Below are positions 62,485-64,000 of a DNA stretch of 64,000 nt, one piece after another. The stretch is from Flavobacterium panici (GTDB taxonomy: Bacteria; Bacteroidota; Bacteroidia; Flavobacteriales; Flavobacteriaceae). The DNA lies in the NCBI RefSeq assembly GCF_903819335.1, contig NZ_CAIJDE010000047.1:62001-126000 (forward strand), in the 5' to 3' direction. The stretch's first letter is position 1. Each line of letters begins with the position of its first letter. Under the pieces are notes generated by a model. The model ran no database searches, was not told where the DNA came from, and was given only the letters and a program-made list of their open reading frames with translations. The translations under genes were made by a program, and so were the position numbers.

Positions 62485-63467
62485 TATTCTGTTTTAATAT
62501 TTTCTGCAGTTTTATAAGATTTAAAAAACTTATAAGCTCTTTTTTCTGCATAAGAATACGTTGAGTTTCGCAGCGGAAAAGCGCAGTGTCCGCCATACTT
62601 TGGCGTTTCCAAATAAACATATTCGCTTTCTTGCGCAATTGCTCTTGGATAACATCTTTCACCTAAAAAAGGATCATCTAAAGAATTAATAATTAAGACC
62701 GGAGTGGTAATATTTTTAAGCGAAAATTCTGGAGAAACCTGCTGATAATAATCGTCACGACTTGCAAAACCATGCAACGGTGCGGTAAAATACTGATCAA
62801 CCTCATCAAAAGAAGTAATTTTATCAATTTGATCACGGTTTATAAAATCAGGAAATTGTGCCGCTTTGTATTTCAGCTTTTTCTTAATATCGATTGTAAA
62901 GTTCTTTAAATAGACTCTGTTAAAGCCTTGTTTCAATATCTCGGCGCTTGTTGCAATATGCGTTGGCACAGAAATAGAAACTCCTGCTTTTATACGCTCA
63001 TCGATTTTTGTCCATCCAAAATAATTCAGAAGCTGAACACCTCCCATTGAATATCCAATCATATAAACATCTTCAAATCCTTTTCGCAAAACAAACTGAA
63101 CTACCTCATCCAAATCATCAACTGCTCCGTGATGGTACAATCTTGGCAAACGGTTCATTTCTCCTCCGCAAGTGCGATTATTCCACGCGAAAACTGAAAA
63201 CCCTTTCTGTTGAAAATAAGCCGCACAGCTATTATTATACGTTCTTCGGGAATCTCCTTCTAAACCATGACACAGAATTACTGCTTTTTTAGGATCATTT
63301 ATAATAAAATCGATGTTGATAAAATCACCGTCATTCAATTCCAGTTTTTCTCTTGTATATCCTGGAACATCAAACTTTTTAAACAACGCAGCATAAATAG
63401 TCGAAACGTGCCTGTTGCGATGAATAATAGAAGGAAAATTATATTCTGATTGTTCAATTACCGGCAT
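62481..63467 (-). CDS. YheT-like alpha/beta hydrolase
   Basis: This 328-residue protein matches the YheT/ABHD-type hydrolase family. It shows the N-terminal RNRHVSTIYAALF block, the oxyanion-forming CHGLEGDSRRTYN, the nucleophile Ser in YMIGYSMGGVQLL near residue 145, the acid in LDDPFLGERCYP and the His in KYGGHCAFP. Substrates of bacterial members are poorly known, with short-chain esters or lipids likely. It is convergent with the phosphopantetheinyl transferase gene, with a 4-base stop-to-stop overlap, so it is probably not part of the NRPS cluster. It sits downstream of the S10 peptidase gene in the same direction. Confidence 0.87.
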   Translation of the reverse strand: MPVIEQSEYNFPSIIHRNRHVSTIYAALFKKFDVPGYTREKLELNDGDFINIDFIINDPKKAVILCHGLEGDSRRTYNNSCAAYFQQKGFSVFAWNNRTCGGEMNRLPRLYHHGAVDDLDEVVQFVLRKGFEDVYMIGYSMGGVQLLNYFGWTKIDERIKAGVSISVPTHIATSAEILKQGFNRVYLKNFTIDIKKKLKYKAAQFPDFINRDQIDKITSFDEVDQYFTAPLHGFASRDDYYQQVSPEFSLKNITTPVLIINSLDDPFLGERCYPRAIAQESEYVYLETPKYGGHCAFPLRNSTYSYAEKRAYKFFKSYKTAENIKTEY

Positions 63468-63600
63468 GATTAAAAGTTTTTGAGTGGTTATACAAATCTA
63501 AGAAATGTATCAATATGTAATTAAAAACTTTCTTTTTTTATTTTATTAAAATGAAAAAATATTAAAAGAAATATAACGGAAACAATCTCGTGTTTACAAG

Positions 63601-63635
63601 TATTAAAAAATAAAAAACACTCGATTTGAGTGTTT
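63601..63635 (-). terminator. Terminator after the S10 peptidase-like gene
   Basis: On the minus strand, AAACACTC-AAATC-GAGTGTTT forms an 8-bp stem (63615-63622 with 63628-63635) followed by a T-rich run (TTTTATTTTTT), 52 bases beyond the stop codon at 63687. It separates the S10-like gene from the hydrolase gene downstream. Confidence 0.8.
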
Positions 63636-63686
63636 ATTTTTGTGAATTTAAGTTATCAAATCCAAACTTTTTAAATTTTATCAATT

Positions 63687-64000
63687 TCATTTTGAGCAAC
63701 TTAAAATAAACGATCGTAAATCATCGCTAAATAATTTTCCGGTATTTCCTAAATACAACATATGACCTGATTCGTATTCTTTAAAAATAACTCTGTCTGG
63801 AGAAAATTTTGCTTTTTCGGTCGTTTTTTTGGCATAACCCACGGGCGTAGCTAAATCATAACTTCCTCCCGCTATAAATACTTTTAAATTTGGAGTTCTG
63901 CGTAAAACAACATTTAAATCGTCGGTAAAATCAGGACCTTCTTTAGTTTCTTTTCGTGCCCATTGCCATTGAAACGAAATATTTTTCCAATCAATAGTTT
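63687..64000 (-). CDS. Peptidase S10 (serine carboxypeptidase) family protein, C-terminal fragment
   Basis: Only the last 103 residues (to the TGA at 63687-63689) are in the window; the gene continues beyond position 64000. The visible part contains VFIAGGSYDLATPVG, the block with the catalytic Asp, and FKEYESGHMLYL with the catalytic His near its C-terminus, as in S10 carboxypeptidases. The catalytic Ser must lie in the missing part. Such enzymes remove C-terminal amino acids from peptides, usually in the periplasm or outside the cell. Its own terminator follows it. Confidence 0.82.
   Translation of the reverse strand, partial: TIDWKNISFQWQWARKETKEGPDFTDDLNVVLRRTPNLKVFIAGGSYDLATPVGYAKKTTEKAKFSPDRVIFKEYESGHMLYLGNTGKLFSDDLRSFILSCSK

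Overview
The window looks like a chromosomal segment of a Flavobacterium-type member of the Bacteroidota. The DNA is AT-rich, Shine-Dalgarno sequences are not apparent, and it carries a type IX secretion (T9SS) sorting domain, a Bacteroidota surface-protein N-terminal domain, an UpxY/NusG-type antiterminator and a TTG / TAnnTTTG promoter. No tRNA, rRNA, CRISPR array, insertion sequence or phage module was seen.

Region 1 (1-19.3 kb) is mostly housekeeping and exported enzymes on both strands. It holds the end of tsaD, rsmE, a TrmH/SpoU methyltransferase, an M43 metalloprotease lipoprotein, an AI-2E transporter, a THUMP-like methyltransferase, a VanX-like dipeptidase and a CocE hydrolase. It also holds an unusual CrtC/AttH-lipocalin plus prenyl-diphosphate-synthase fusion, a fatty acid desaturase, a GH9-ThuA pair, an outer-membrane phospholipase A, and a DyP-type peroxidase with an unknown partner gene.

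Region 2 (20.3-45.9 kb, all on the minus strand) is a Wzx/Wzy-type exopolysaccharide or capsule locus. In transcription order it has nucleotide-sugar genes (a cytidylyltransferase, a GDP-mannose pyrophosphorylase, gmd, fcl, ugd), a flippase, a run of glycosyltransferases including several poorly classifiable ones, a polymerase/ligase, and an acetyltransferase. A UDP-xylose synthase, the export lipoprotein, the Wzc tyrosine autokinase, a VanZ-like protein and the initiating sugar-phosphate transferase follow. The precursor genes point to GDP-fucose, UDP-glucuronate and UDP-xylose. A roughly 171-bp tandem array of GC-rich palindromes and a heptamer repeat interrupt the locus near 38.7-39.2 kb.

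Region 3 (46.4-51.4 kb) has an UpxY-like antiterminator facing away from the polysaccharide genes and two small HTH regulators. A three-gene surface-protein operon (T9SS-sorted protein, Bacteroidota surface protein, right-handed beta-helix protein) follows.

Region 4 (51.9-62.5 kb) is a compact NRPS-PKS gene cluster: A-PCP-KS-AT-ACP, then C-A-PCP-TE, then a dedicated phosphopantetheinyl transferase. A plausible promoter lies about 0.4 kb upstream. Both adenylation domains resemble each other closely and, read by hand, carry a glycine-type specificity code; the AT has malonyl-CoA signatures and there are no reductive domains. The predicted backbone is Gly-C2(beta-keto)-Gly. This is the best candidate for an undescribed system here. 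The window ends with a YheT-like hydrolase and the 3' end of an S10 carboxypeptidase-like gene.
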